Shown here in pieces: positions 16,910 through 24,259 of a DNA stretch of 64,000 nucleotides. How positions within the stretch are numbered: the first letter of the stretch is position 1; every line of letters begins with the position of its first letter. This stretch comes from Streptomyces termitum. GTDB lineage: Bacteria > Actinomycetota > Actinomycetes > Streptomycetales > Streptomycetaceae. Location: NCBI RefSeq assembly GCF_014650175.1, contig NZ_BMUL01000008.1, forward strand, positions 300,898-364,897, given 5' to 3'. Below the pieces are notes generated by a model that did not search any database, was not told the DNA's origin, and saw only the letters and a list, made by a program, of their open reading frames with translations. The position numbers were made by a program, and so were the translations under genes.

Positions 16910-19091
16910 CCTGACCGGCCGGATCACCGGCATCGGCGACGAGGCCGCCCCCGACCTGGCCGGCCAGATCGCCGTCGCCCGCGAACTGGGCTGGTCCGCA
17001 CTGGAGTTGCGCAGCGTCGACGGTACGGCCCTGGCCGACCTGCCCGCCCCGGCCGTACGGGAGGCCGCCGCCCGGCTGCACGCGGCGGGCCTCGGCACGG
17101 TCTGCCTCGGCTCCCGGATCGGGAACTGGGCCCGCCCGGTCACCGGCCCCTTCGAGGCCGACCTGGAGGAGCTGGAGCGGCTCGCCGCGCACGGCCGGGT
17201 GCTGGGCTGCCGCAGCCTGCGCGTCATGTCGTGGACCGACGGCGGGCTGCCCGAGGCGGAGTGGGGGGCCAGGGCCGTCGACCGGATGCGGCGGCTCGCC
17301 CGCCGCGCCGAGGAGCTCGGCGTCGAACTGCTCCACGAGAACTGCGCGGGCTGGGCGGGCGCCGACGCCGGCCGGACCCTGCGGATGCTGGCCGAGGTGG
17401 ACAGCCCGGCCCTGCGCGTCCTCTTCGACACCGGCAACGGGGTGCCGTACGGCTACGACGGCCACGCCCTCCTGGAGCGGCTGCTCCCGCACGTCGCCCA
17501 CGTGCACATCAAGGACGCGCGGCCCGGGGCGCGGCCCGGCGAGGCCGTCTACACGCTGCCCGGCGAGGGCGTCGCCCGGGTCGCCGACTGCGTGCGCCTC
17601 CTGGAGGAGCACGGCTACCGGGGGGCGTACTCCCTCGAACCCCACCTCGCGGTCGTCCCGCACGAGGGCCGGGACGGCTCGGACGCCGACACCACCGGCC
17701 CCTTCGTCCGGGCCGCCCGCCGCCTGGCCGTCCTGCCCGTCCCGGCCGCCGCGCCCTCCCCCGCCCCCGCTCCCCCGGGCCCGCCCGCCGTGGACGCCGG
17801 GCTGCTGCTGCACCTGCTGCACACGCCCACCGCGGGACCCCTGGAGACCGGGCCGGGCGCGCCGCACCTGCTGACCGCCGCCCTGCGCTCCTACGCGACG
17901 GCGGCGGCCCGGCTCGGCCTCACCACCGTCTCACTGGCCGCCCCGGAGCCCGGCGCGGTGCTGGGCGGGGACGTCCCCGGGCCGGTGCGGCGCGCGATCG
18001 CCGCCGACCCGTCCTTCCTGGCGGACCAGCCGAGCCTGCTGCTGCGGCTCGGGCCCGCGCTGCCCCGGGAGCGCACGGTGATGTTCAACGTGCACCTGGA
18101 CACCGTCGCGGGCGGCGAGCCCCCCGCGTACGACGGGGTACGGTTCACCGGCCGGGGCGCGGTGGACGCCAAGGGCCCCGCGGTGGCGCTGCTCGCCGGG
18201 ATCGCCGCCGCCGCCCGCGCCGACCCGTCGGTCGGCCGGGACGTCGCGGTCCTGGTGCAGGCGGTGGCGGGCGAGGAGGGCGGCGCGCTCGGCACCTTCG
18301 GCACCCGGCCGCTGGTGGCGGCCGGACACGTGGGCCGGGTCAACGTCTTCTGCGAGCCGACCGGGCTGCGCCACCTGCCGCGCGCGACCGCCGCCGCCAC
18401 CGCCCTGATCACGGTGGACGGCGAGGACGCGATCGACGACCGGCCGGAGGCGGGACACAACGCCACCGTGCTCCTCGGCTTCCTCGCCCAGCACCTCGCC
18501 GCCGCCCTTGACGGCGCGCGGATTCCGGTCTGCGTGGCGGGCCTGCACACCGGGACCCTGCACAACAAGGTGCACGGCACCGGCCGTCTGCTGCTCAACC
18601 TCCCCTACGCCGACGCCGCTTCGGGCGCCGCCGCCGAGCGGGCGCTGACCCGCGCCTTCGCGGCGGGGCTGCGGGAGTTCACCGCCCGCTTCGCCGGCCT
18701 GCCGGCCTTCGCGCGGACCGCCGCCGACGCGGCCCGGATCACCCGGCTGGTCTGGGAGAAGCGCGGCCTGCCCGCGCTCGGCTCCCAACCCGCCTGGGGC
18801 GACGCCCTGTTGGCCCGCGCGGGGATCGGGCGCCGACCGGACGGGGAGCCGGCCTTCACCTGTGACGCGCTCTGGCTGGACGGCGTGCCGGACACCTTCA
18901 CCACGGTGTTCGGCCCCGGCTCGCTGGACGCCAACCACGCCCACGCGGCGGGCGAGTTCGTCGACCGCGCCGACCTGGAGGCGTTCGCGGAGCGGGTGGC
19001 CGCGCTGCTCACCGCCTTCGCCGCCGACGTCCGGTCCGGCGCGGCGGACCGCCCCGTACCGGAACCGACCGAGAAAGCAGGAACCCCATGA
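16893..19091 (+). CDS. Fusion: sugar-phosphate isomerase/epimerase barrel + M20 deacylase (LysK/ArgE-like)
   Basis: A 732-residue two-domain protein. Residues about 1-280 form a xylose-isomerase-like barrel with its metal ligands in LLHENCAG, LFDTGN, VHIKDA and SLEPH. A Pro/Ala-rich linker (about 283-302) leads to an M20 metallopeptidase-type domain (about 303-720). Its metal-site motifs are all intact: VHLDTVAGG, GRGAVDAKGP, AGEEGG, FCEPTG and the late DANHAHAAGEFV. GAVDAKGP is typical of LysK/ArgE deacylases that remove an N-acyl or LysW carrier group. GTG start 16893. The fusion implies isomerisation and deprotection of one intermediate. Both parts are known families; I do not know this combination. 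Confidence 0.85.
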   Translation: MARHADLTGRITGIGDEAAPDLAGQIAVARELGWSALELRSVDGTALADLPAPAVREAAARLHAAGLGTVCLGSRIGNWARPVTGPFEADLEELERLAAHGRVLGCRSLRVMSWTDGGLPEAEWGARAVDRMRRLARRAEELGVELLHENCAGWAGADAGRTLRMLAEVDSPALRVLFDTGNGVPYGYDGHALLERLLPHVAHVHIKDARPGARPGEAVYTLPGEGVARVADCVRLLEEHGYRGAYSLEPHLAVVPHEGRDGSDADTTGPFVRAARRLAVLPVPAAAPSPAPAPPGPPAVDAGLLLHLLHTPTAGPLETGPGAPHLLTAALRSYATAAARLGLTTVSLAAPEPGAVLGGDVPGPVRRAIAADPSFLADQPSLLLRLGPALPRERTVMFNVHLDTVAGGEPPAYDGVRFTGRGAVDAKGPAVALLAGIAAAARADPSVGRDVAVLVQAVAGEEGGALGTFGTRPLVAAGHVGRVNVFCEPTGLRHLPRATAAATALITVDGEDAIDDRPEAGHNATVLLGFLAQHLAAALDGARIPVCVAGLHTGTLHNKVHGTGRLLLNLPYADAASGAAAERALTRAFAAGLREFTARFAGLPAFARTAADAARITRLVWEKRGLPALGSQPAWGDALLARAGIGRRPDGEPAFTCDALWLDGVPDTFTTVFGPGSLDANHAHAAGEFVDRADLEAFAERVAALLTAFAADVRSGAADRPVPEPTEKAGTP

Positions 19092-20239
19092 CGTCCACGC
19101 TGCCCGACGGCGCCACCCACCGGAGCGCCGGACCGGCGCCCGGCGAGGGGCGGGAGGTGACGGTCCGGTACGAGGCGCTGCTCGGCGAGACCGCCGCCTT
19201 CTTCGCCCGGCTGGGGGTCCCCGAGGAGCGGGCCCGGCTCGCCGCCGAGGCGCTCTGCTACGGCGACCTGACCGGCATGGACTCGCACGGCGTGTTCAAC
19301 CTGGACCGCCTCTACCGGCCGCTGCTCGCCTCCGGCCGCGCCGACCCGGCCGCCGAACCGCTCGTCCTGCGCGACCTGGGCGCCTGCGTGCTCCTGGACC
19401 ACCGGCGGGCGCTGGGCCTGTGGGCCGCGTCGGAGGCGATGGACCTGGCGGCGGAGCGCGCCGCCCGCTGCGGCGTCGGGCTCGTGTCGGTGCGGGGCGC
19501 CACCCACTTCGGCTGCGCGGGCGTCCACGCCCGGCGGGCCGCCGACCGGGGCATGATCGGCGTGGTGGCCTCCAACTGCGGCGGCCAGCGCATCGCCCGC
19601 CCGCCGCTCGGGGCCGCCGCCCTGCTGGGCACCAACCCGCTGAGCGTGGCCGCCCCGGCGGTGGAGGGACGGCCCTTCGTCCTGGACATGAGCACCACCG
19701 TCGTCCCCACCGGCCGGATCCGCACCGCGGCCCGCGACGGGCGGGAGGCGCCCGAGGGGTGGCTCACCGACGACGCCGGGCGGCCGGTCTCGGACGCCGC
19801 CGCCTACGACCGGGGCGAGGCGTGGCTGGGCTGGCTCGGCGGCACCCCCGCGACCGGCGCCTTCAAGGGCTTCGGCCTGGGCCTCGCGGTGGAGCTGCTG
19901 GCGGCCGTGCTGCCGGGGGCGGGCACCGGTCCGGTACCGGCGGCCCTCGACGGGGACGGCCGGCCCGGCGGGCGCGACGACGACATCGGCTTCCTCGTCC
20001 TGGCGATCGCCCCGGACGCGCTGCGCGACGGCTACGAGGACGACGCCCGGGGGGTGTTCGGCACGGTGCTCGACTGCCCGCCGCTGCCGGGCGCGGACCC
20101 GGTGCGCTATCCCGGGCACCCGGAGGCGGAGCGCGCCGAGCGGCGGCGCGCCTCGGGCGTGCCGCTGTCCGCCGCGCTCCACGCCGAGCTGACCGCCCTC
20201 GGCCTGCGCCTCCCGCCCCTCCCCGAGGAGGCCCGATGA
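19088..20239 (+). CDS. Ldh-family (malate/lactate/diketogulonate) NAD(P)-dependent oxidoreductase
   Basis: A 383-residue member of the Ldh2/YlbC/DlgD family, with its own non-Rossmann NAD fold. The family His is in GMDSHGVFNLDRLY; LGTNPLSVAAP and GAFKGFGLGLAVE also match. Enzymes of this family reduce 2-oxo acids, ureidoglycolate, diketogulonate or cyclic imino acids. It is ATGA-coupled to both neighbours, so it acts in the same pathway as the isomerase/M20 fusion and the second Gfo/Idh. Confidence 0.87.
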   Translation: MTSTLPDGATHRSAGPAPGEGREVTVRYEALLGETAAFFARLGVPEERARLAAEALCYGDLTGMDSHGVFNLDRLYRPLLASGRADPAAEPLVLRDLGACVLLDHRRALGLWAASEAMDLAAERAARCGVGLVSVRGATHFGCAGVHARRAADRGMIGVVASNCGGQRIARPPLGAAALLGTNPLSVAAPAVEGRPFVLDMSTTVVPTGRIRTAARDGREAPEGWLTDDAGRPVSDAAAYDRGEAWLGWLGGTPATGAFKGFGLGLAVELLAAVLPGAGTGPVPAALDGDGRPGGRDDDIGFLVLAIAPDALRDGYEDDARGVFGTVLDCPPLPGADPVRYPGHPEAERAERRRASGVPLSAALHAELTALGLRLPPLPEEAR

Positions 20240-21321
20240 CCCCGCCCGCTCCCGCCCCGTCCCCCGCCGCCGGGCCCGCGCCGGCCCCTCCCGGCCCCGC
20301 CCCGTCCGACCGGCCCCGGGTCGGCCCGGCGTCGCCCCCCGGCGCCCCGCTCCGGCTCGGGATCGCCGGGCTCGGAGTGATCTCCCGCTTCTACCTGGCC
20401 GCCGCCGAACGGCTCCCCGAGTGGCGGCTGGCCGGGGTCTGCGACCTGCGCGAGGAGGCCCTCGCCCCGCACCGGGGCCGGGTCCCCTGCCACGTGGACC
20501 ACCGCGAACTCCTCGCCGCCGGGGGGCTGGACGCCCTGGTGGTGGCGGTGCCCAACCACGCGCACGCCGAGGTGTGCGCGGACGCGCTGCGGGCCGGGGT
20601 GCCGGTGTGCGTGGAGAAGCCGCTCGCACTGGACCCGGCGGACGGGCGGCGGCTGGCCGCGCTGTCCCGGGAGCACGGCGTGCCCCTCCTCACCGCCTTC
20701 CACCGCCGCCACAACGACCGGGTCCTCGACCTGCTGCGCCGGCTGCCGCCACCGGGCGGGCCGGTGCGGGTGGAGTCCGTCCGGGTGCGGTACCTGGAGC
20801 GGATCGAGGAGCACATCGGCGCGGACACCTGGTACCTGGACCCGGCCCGCTGCGGCGGCGGCTGCGTCGCGGACAACGGCCCGAACGCCTTCGACCTGGT
20901 CCGCCTCGTGCTGGGCGGGAGCCCGTCGGAGGTCGTCGCCGCGGAGGTGGTGCGGGACGCGGCGGGCACCGACCGGCAGGCCGTGGTCGAGCTGGCCGGT
21001 CCGGGCGGCCGGGGCCGGGTGGAGCTGGACTGGTCGTACCCCGGCGAGGTCAAGGACGTGCTCGTACGGCTCAGCGACGGCACCGAGCTGGCCGCCGACA
21101 TGCTGGCCGGGCGGCCCGGTTTCAAGGAGTCGCTGTGGCACGAGTACGAGGGCGTCCTGCGGGAGCTGGCCGGGCTGCGGTCGCTGCCCGACCCGTCCCG
21201 GGCGGTCGAGGGCGGCCTGGCCGCGCTCGACCTGGTCGCCGACGTCTACGCCGCGGAGGCCGCCTCCCCGCTCCCGGCACCCCGCACCTCCCTGTCCGCC
21301 TCCCGACCGGAGTCCCGATGA
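20236..21321 (+). CDS. Gfo/Idh/MocA-family oxidoreductase (second copy)
   Basis: A 361-residue protein. After a Pro/Ala-rich first 37 residues comes the Rossmann motif GIAGLGVISRFYLAAAERL, then VCVEKPLAL and a substrate domain with TAFHRRHND and GGGCVADNGPNAFDLV, where a common His position reads Asn. It is clearly different from the copy at 15899, so the pathway has two distinct Gfo/Idh redox steps. ATGA overlaps couple it on both sides. Substrate unknown; an inositol, sugar or amino-sugar intermediate is likely. Confidence 0.86.
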   Translation: MTPPAPAPSPAAGPAPAPPGPAPSDRPRVGPASPPGAPLRLGIAGLGVISRFYLAAAERLPEWRLAGVCDLREEALAPHRGRVPCHVDHRELLAAGGLDALVVAVPNHAHAEVCADALRAGVPVCVEKPLALDPADGRRLAALSREHGVPLLTAFHRRHNDRVLDLLRRLPPPGGPVRVESVRVRYLERIEEHIGADTWYLDPARCGGGCVADNGPNAFDLVRLVLGGSPSEVVAAEVVRDAAGTDRQAVVELAGPGGRGRVELDWSYPGEVKDVLVRLSDGTELAADMLAGRPGFKESLWHEYEGVLRELAGLRSLPDPSRAVEGGLAALDLVADVYAAEAASPLPAPRTSLSASRPESR

Positions 21322-21770
21322 GCACCGCCCCCACCGCCCCCGCCGCCCCGCCCTCCCTGGACTCCGGGCTGCACGAGAACGGCGCCAAGCGCGCGGTGCG
21401 CGGGGCCCTCGTCAAGGTGCTGCTGCACGAGCGGACGGACCGGGGCATGGTCCTGGAGCCGTTCGCGGCCCGCTGCGTCCGCCGGGGCGAGGTGCACGAG
21501 CTGGTGACGACCGACCGGTGGACGGACCTGCCGGGCGCCCGGGTGGACCGGGTCGGGTTCCTCGGCTTCGTGGAGCTGGCGGAGGGCGGCGTCCTGGACC
21601 GGGGGGACGCGGTGCTGATCGGCGGCGAGCCGGTCGGCCGCGTGCTCGGCTTCGACGGCTGCCATCTGCCCAACCACTACAACATCCTGATCCACGCGGA
21701 CCGGTTGCTGACCGGCGGCTCCCTGGGGCTCGCCCCGGAGGTCCCGGTGCTCTTCGCGCCCGCGCGCTGA
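21318..21770 (+). CDS. Conserved uncharacterised protein, DUF6917-like
   Basis: 150 residues. After a low-complexity N-terminus, the segment VRGALVKVLLHERTDRGM, then RRGEVHELV, VGFLGFVEL, VLIGG and FDGCHLPNHYNILI looks like a compact beta-rich conserved domain that I recall as DUF6917. Function is unknown. As the last ATGA-coupled gene of the five-gene operon it should belong to the same pathway, perhaps as an isomerase, lyase or accessory factor; its conserved Cys-His (CH in GCHLPNH) could be catalytic. Family name from memory, not searched. Confidence 0.7.
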   Translation: MSTAPTAPAAPPSLDSGLHENGAKRAVRGALVKVLLHERTDRGMVLEPFAARCVRRGEVHELVTTDRWTDLPGARVDRVGFLGFVELAEGGVLDRGDAVLIGGEPVGRVLGFDGCHLPNHYNILIHADRLLTGGSLGLAPEVPVLFAPAR

Positions 21771-21812
21771 GGGCCCGCGCGCCGAGGCCCCCGCCGGGGG
21801 CGTGTACGCGAA

Positions 21813-21850
21813 CGGCCGGCCGGCGTCCCCGAGGGGGTGCCGGCCGGCCG
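21813..21850. terminator. Bidirectional hairpin between convergent genes
   Basis: A perfect 12-bp GC stem (21813-21824 with 21839-21850) and 14-nt loop, between the plus-strand operon ending at 21770 and the minus-strand EF-hand gene ending at 21873. It can terminate both. Confidence 0.75.
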
Positions 21851-21872
21851 CGTTCAGCGGGGGTGGGGCGTG

Positions 21873-22412
21873 TCAGCCCAGCAGCTCGACGTCGAGCTCA
21901 CCGGTGTGGAAGCGGCGCACCGCGTCCAGCAGCTCGTCCTCGGAGAGCGTGCCGCTCTTGTCGGTGTCGATCTGCTGGAAGGCGGCGCGGCCCTCCTCCT
22001 CGCCGAGGCCGATGGCGTTCAGCCAGGTGGCGAACTCGGCGTCGTCGATGACCCCGTCGCCGTTCTTGTCGGCGAGGGCGACGATGCCGCGGGTGACCGG
22101 GCCGAGGACCGGGTTGAAGGTGGCGGCGCCGCCCTCGACGACCTCACCGGCGGCCCGGAGGAACTGGGCGCGGTCGAGCGGGCCCTGGGCGCCGACGCCC
22201 GCCTTGGCGGCGAGGTGCTGGAACATGGCGGTGAAGCCGTCGCGCAGCTGCTCGCCCTTCGCCGAGTCCGGGGTCTCGCCGAAGGCGCGGGCGATGTTGG
22301 CGGCCTCGGTGACGAAGTCCGAGGGCTCCAGCACGCCGTCGCCGTTCGCGTCCCACTTGTCGAAACGCTTCGACAGACGCTCCTGGGCGACGTTGCCGAC
22401 TGCCATCGTCAT
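21873..22412 (-). CDS. EF-hand calcium-binding protein (calerythrin-like)
   Basis: 179 residues with three canonical EF-hand loops: D21-D32 (DANGDGVLEPSD), D115-E126 (DKNGDGVIDDAE) and D149-E160 (DTDKSGTLSEDE). A fourth, degenerate hand is likely around residues 55-90, giving the two-pair layout of calerythrin-type calcium buffers or sensors of actinomycetes. No signal peptide or membrane helix, so it is cytoplasmic. A good AAGGAG-like ribosome site precedes ATG 22412. It has no obvious functional link with its neighbours. Confidence 0.92.
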   Translation of the reverse strand: MTMAVGNVAQERLSKRFDKWDANGDGVLEPSDFVTEAANIARAFGETPDSAKGEQLRDGFTAMFQHLAAKAGVGAQGPLDRAQFLRAAGEVVEGGAATFNPVLGPVTRGIVALADKNGDGVIDDAEFATWLNAIGLGEEEGRAAFQQIDTDKSGTLSEDELLDAVRRFHTGELDVELLG

Positions 22413-22473
22413 GAGATGTTCTCCTTGGTGTGTACGGTGCCGTCCGGACGGTCGTCCGTGCGGCCTGTCCCGC

Positions 22474-22504
22474 GGTCCGGGGCGCGTTCGCGGCGCCCCG
22501 GACC
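22474..22504 (-). terminator. Hairpin terminator after the UDP-sugar dehydrogenase
   Basis: A perfect 12-bp stem (22474-22485 with 22493-22504) and 7-nt loop, 27 nt past the stop at 22531 on the minus strand. Confidence 0.7.
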
Positions 22505-22530
22505 GGAGGTCTGCGGGGTGTGGCGCGGCG

Positions 22531-23787
22531 TCAGAGCCGCACCACGCGGCGGCCCTCCGCCGTTCCTCGGGTGTCGAGGACGGGGCAGGCGGCGGCGTCC
22601 CAGTCGGCCGAGCGGTACTCGGCGTGTTCCTGGAGCAGCACCACCAGGTCGCTGTCGGTCAGGGCCCGTTCGCGCGAGCGCTGCCGGGGGACGGGGACGC
22701 CGTCCACCTCGAAGCGCCCGACGTAGGGGTCGTGGTAGGTGAGCCGGGCGCCGAACGCGCCGAGCGCGCGGGCCACGGGGTAGGCGGGGGACTCCCGGGT
22801 GTCGGAGATGTCGGCCTTGTAGGCGACGCCGAGCAGGGTGACCCGGGCGTGCGCGGGGTCCTTGCCGGCCGCGAGGAGCAGGGTGCGGGCCCGGTCGGCG
22901 ACGTGCTCGGGCATCGCGTCGAGGACGGCGCGGGCGGCGCCCAGGGTGCGGAAGGTGAAGCCCTGTTCGGCGGCGCGGGTCATCAGGTAGCGGGGGTCGA
23001 CGGGGATGCAGTGGCCGCCGACGCCGGGGCCGGGCCGGAAGCCGGAGAAGCCGAAGGGCTTGGTGTCCGCGCAGCGCAGCACGTCCCAGATGTCGATGCC
23101 GACCCGGTCGCAGTAGACGGCGATCTCGTCGACCAGGGCGATGTTGACGTACCGGTAGGCGTTCTCCAGGAGCTTGGCCATCTCCGCCTCCCGGGTCCCG
23201 GCGGCGACGACGACCTCGTCGACGAGGCGCTCGTAGAAGGCGGTGGCGTGCTTGGCGCAGAGCCGGGTGGAGCCGCTGACGACCTTGGGGGTGGTGCGCA
23301 GGGTGTAGTGGCGGTTGCCGGGGTCGATGCGTTCGGGGGAGTACGCGAGGTGGAAGTCCTCGCCGGCCCGCAGTCCGCCGGCTTCGAGGAGGGGCCGGAC
23401 GATCTCCTCGGTGGTGCCGGGGTGGCTGGTGGACTCGACGCAGACCAGGGTGCCGGGTTCGAGGTGGCGGGCGACCGTGCGGACGGCCGCGATCAGCGGT
23501 TCGAGGTCGGGTTCGCCGGCCGGGGTGAGTCCGGTCGGGACGCAGACGACCACGGTGTGGGCGCCGGCGAGGACGGCGGGGTCGGTGGCGGCGCGGAAGC
23601 CCGCGGCGCGCATCGCCCCGATGTCCTCGTCGGTGATGTCCTCGATGTGCGAGCGCCCCCGGTTCAGCCCGTCGACGACGTCGGCGCCGATGTCGTAGCC
23701 GACGGTCGCGAGGCCCGCCTCGCAGGCCCGGCGGGCCAGCGGGAGTCCGACGTAGCCGAGTCCGACCACGGCGAGTTCTGTGAGCAT
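22531..23787 (-). CDS. UDP-sugar 6-dehydrogenase (UDP-ManNAc/GlcNAc dehydrogenase type)
   Basis: A 418-residue enzyme of the UDP-glucose/UDP-ManNAc dehydrogenase family. It has N-terminal NAD motif VVGLGYVGLPLA, CVPT, catalytic-domain AEMAKLLENAYRYVNIAL (Lys 205) and active-site Cys 260 in GPGVGGHCIPVDPRY, then the UDP-binding C-terminal domain (GVAYKADISDTRESPA). It oxidises C6 of a UDP-sugar to the uronate with two NAD+. The GVGGHCIPVDP form fits WecC/WbpA rather than plain UDP-glucose enzymes. WbpA works with WbpB (Gfo/Idh) and WbpE (DegT), and similar genes lie nearby, so a UDP-2,3-diaminouronate type product is possible. Start at 23787 or 23799. Confidence 0.9.
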   Translation of the reverse strand: MLTELAVVGLGYVGLPLARRACEAGLATVGYDIGADVVDGLNRGRSHIEDITDEDIGAMRAAGFRAATDPAVLAGAHTVVVCVPTGLTPAGEPDLEPLIAAVRTVARHLEPGTLVCVESTSHPGTTEEIVRPLLEAGGLRAGEDFHLAYSPERIDPGNRHYTLRTTPKVVSGSTRLCAKHATAFYERLVDEVVVAAGTREAEMAKLLENAYRYVNIALVDEIAVYCDRVGIDIWDVLRCADTKPFGFSGFRPGPGVGGHCIPVDPRYLMTRAAEQGFTFRTLGAARAVLDAMPEHVADRARTLLLAAGKDPAHARVTLLGVAYKADISDTRESPAYPVARALGAFGARLTYHDPYVGRFEVDGVPVPRQRSRERALTDSDLVVLLQEHAEYRSADWDAAACPVLDTRGTAEGRRVVRL

Positions 23788-23834
23788 GTGTCCCCCCATG
23801 TCTCCGGTGTGTCCCTTGCCCTCCGGTCCGGCCC

Positions 23835-24134
23835 TCAGGCGCTGAAGCTGCCGCTGCCGGGGGCCACGTGGGAGCCGTGGCCGGGCGGGACCGCCACGGA
23901 CGGGCCGAGGCAGAACGGGTCTCCGTAGATCCGCACCGGCCGGTCGGTGGCGTTGGTCAGCACGTGGGCGGCGAGCGGGAGCTTGTGACAGCCCCTCGGG
24001 TTCTCGTACACGGTCAGGGGCTGCACTTCCGTCTCGAAGACGGTGACGGTCCCCTCGGCGGCGTGGGCCGGGGCCTGGAAGAGGCCGAGTGCCGCGCCGG
24101 AGGCGAGGACGAGAGTGAGGAGGTGGCGTCGCAA
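23835..24134 (-). CDS. Small secreted protein, beta/gamma-crystallin-like in appearance
   Basis: A 99-residue protein that starts at a TTG, supported by GGAG 8 nt upstream and by the signal peptide that begins there (MRRHLLTLVLASGAALGLFQ, cleavage after APAHA). The mature part, about 73 residues, has two Cys that could form a disulphide (RGCHKLP, DPFCLGP) and GSHVAPGSGSFSA at the end. The VYENPRGCHKL start and DRPVRIYGDPFC look like the repeated strands of small crystallin-like or killer-toxin-like secreted proteins. That family link is a guess. Secretion is well supported. Confidence 0.7.
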   Translation of the reverse strand: MRRHLLTLVLASGAALGLFQAPAHAAEGTVTVFETEVQPLTVYENPRGCHKLPLAAHVLTNATDRPVRIYGDPFCLGPSVAVPPGHGSHVAPGSGSFSA

Positions 24135-24259
24135 GGGAGGTGCTCCGTAACTGGCCGGTGCTGCCGGGGCCGTTGCCGCGAAGGGAACTGAATGGCGAAT
24201 TCCGTTTGCAGTTCCAGGATTGCACGCGTTTCGAGGCGTAGACGCTATATCTGGCGGTC

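Noticed and set aside
21873..23787. EF-hand gene as part of the sugar operon
   Set aside because: It lies on the opposite strand behind a bidirectional terminator and has no enzymatic role.
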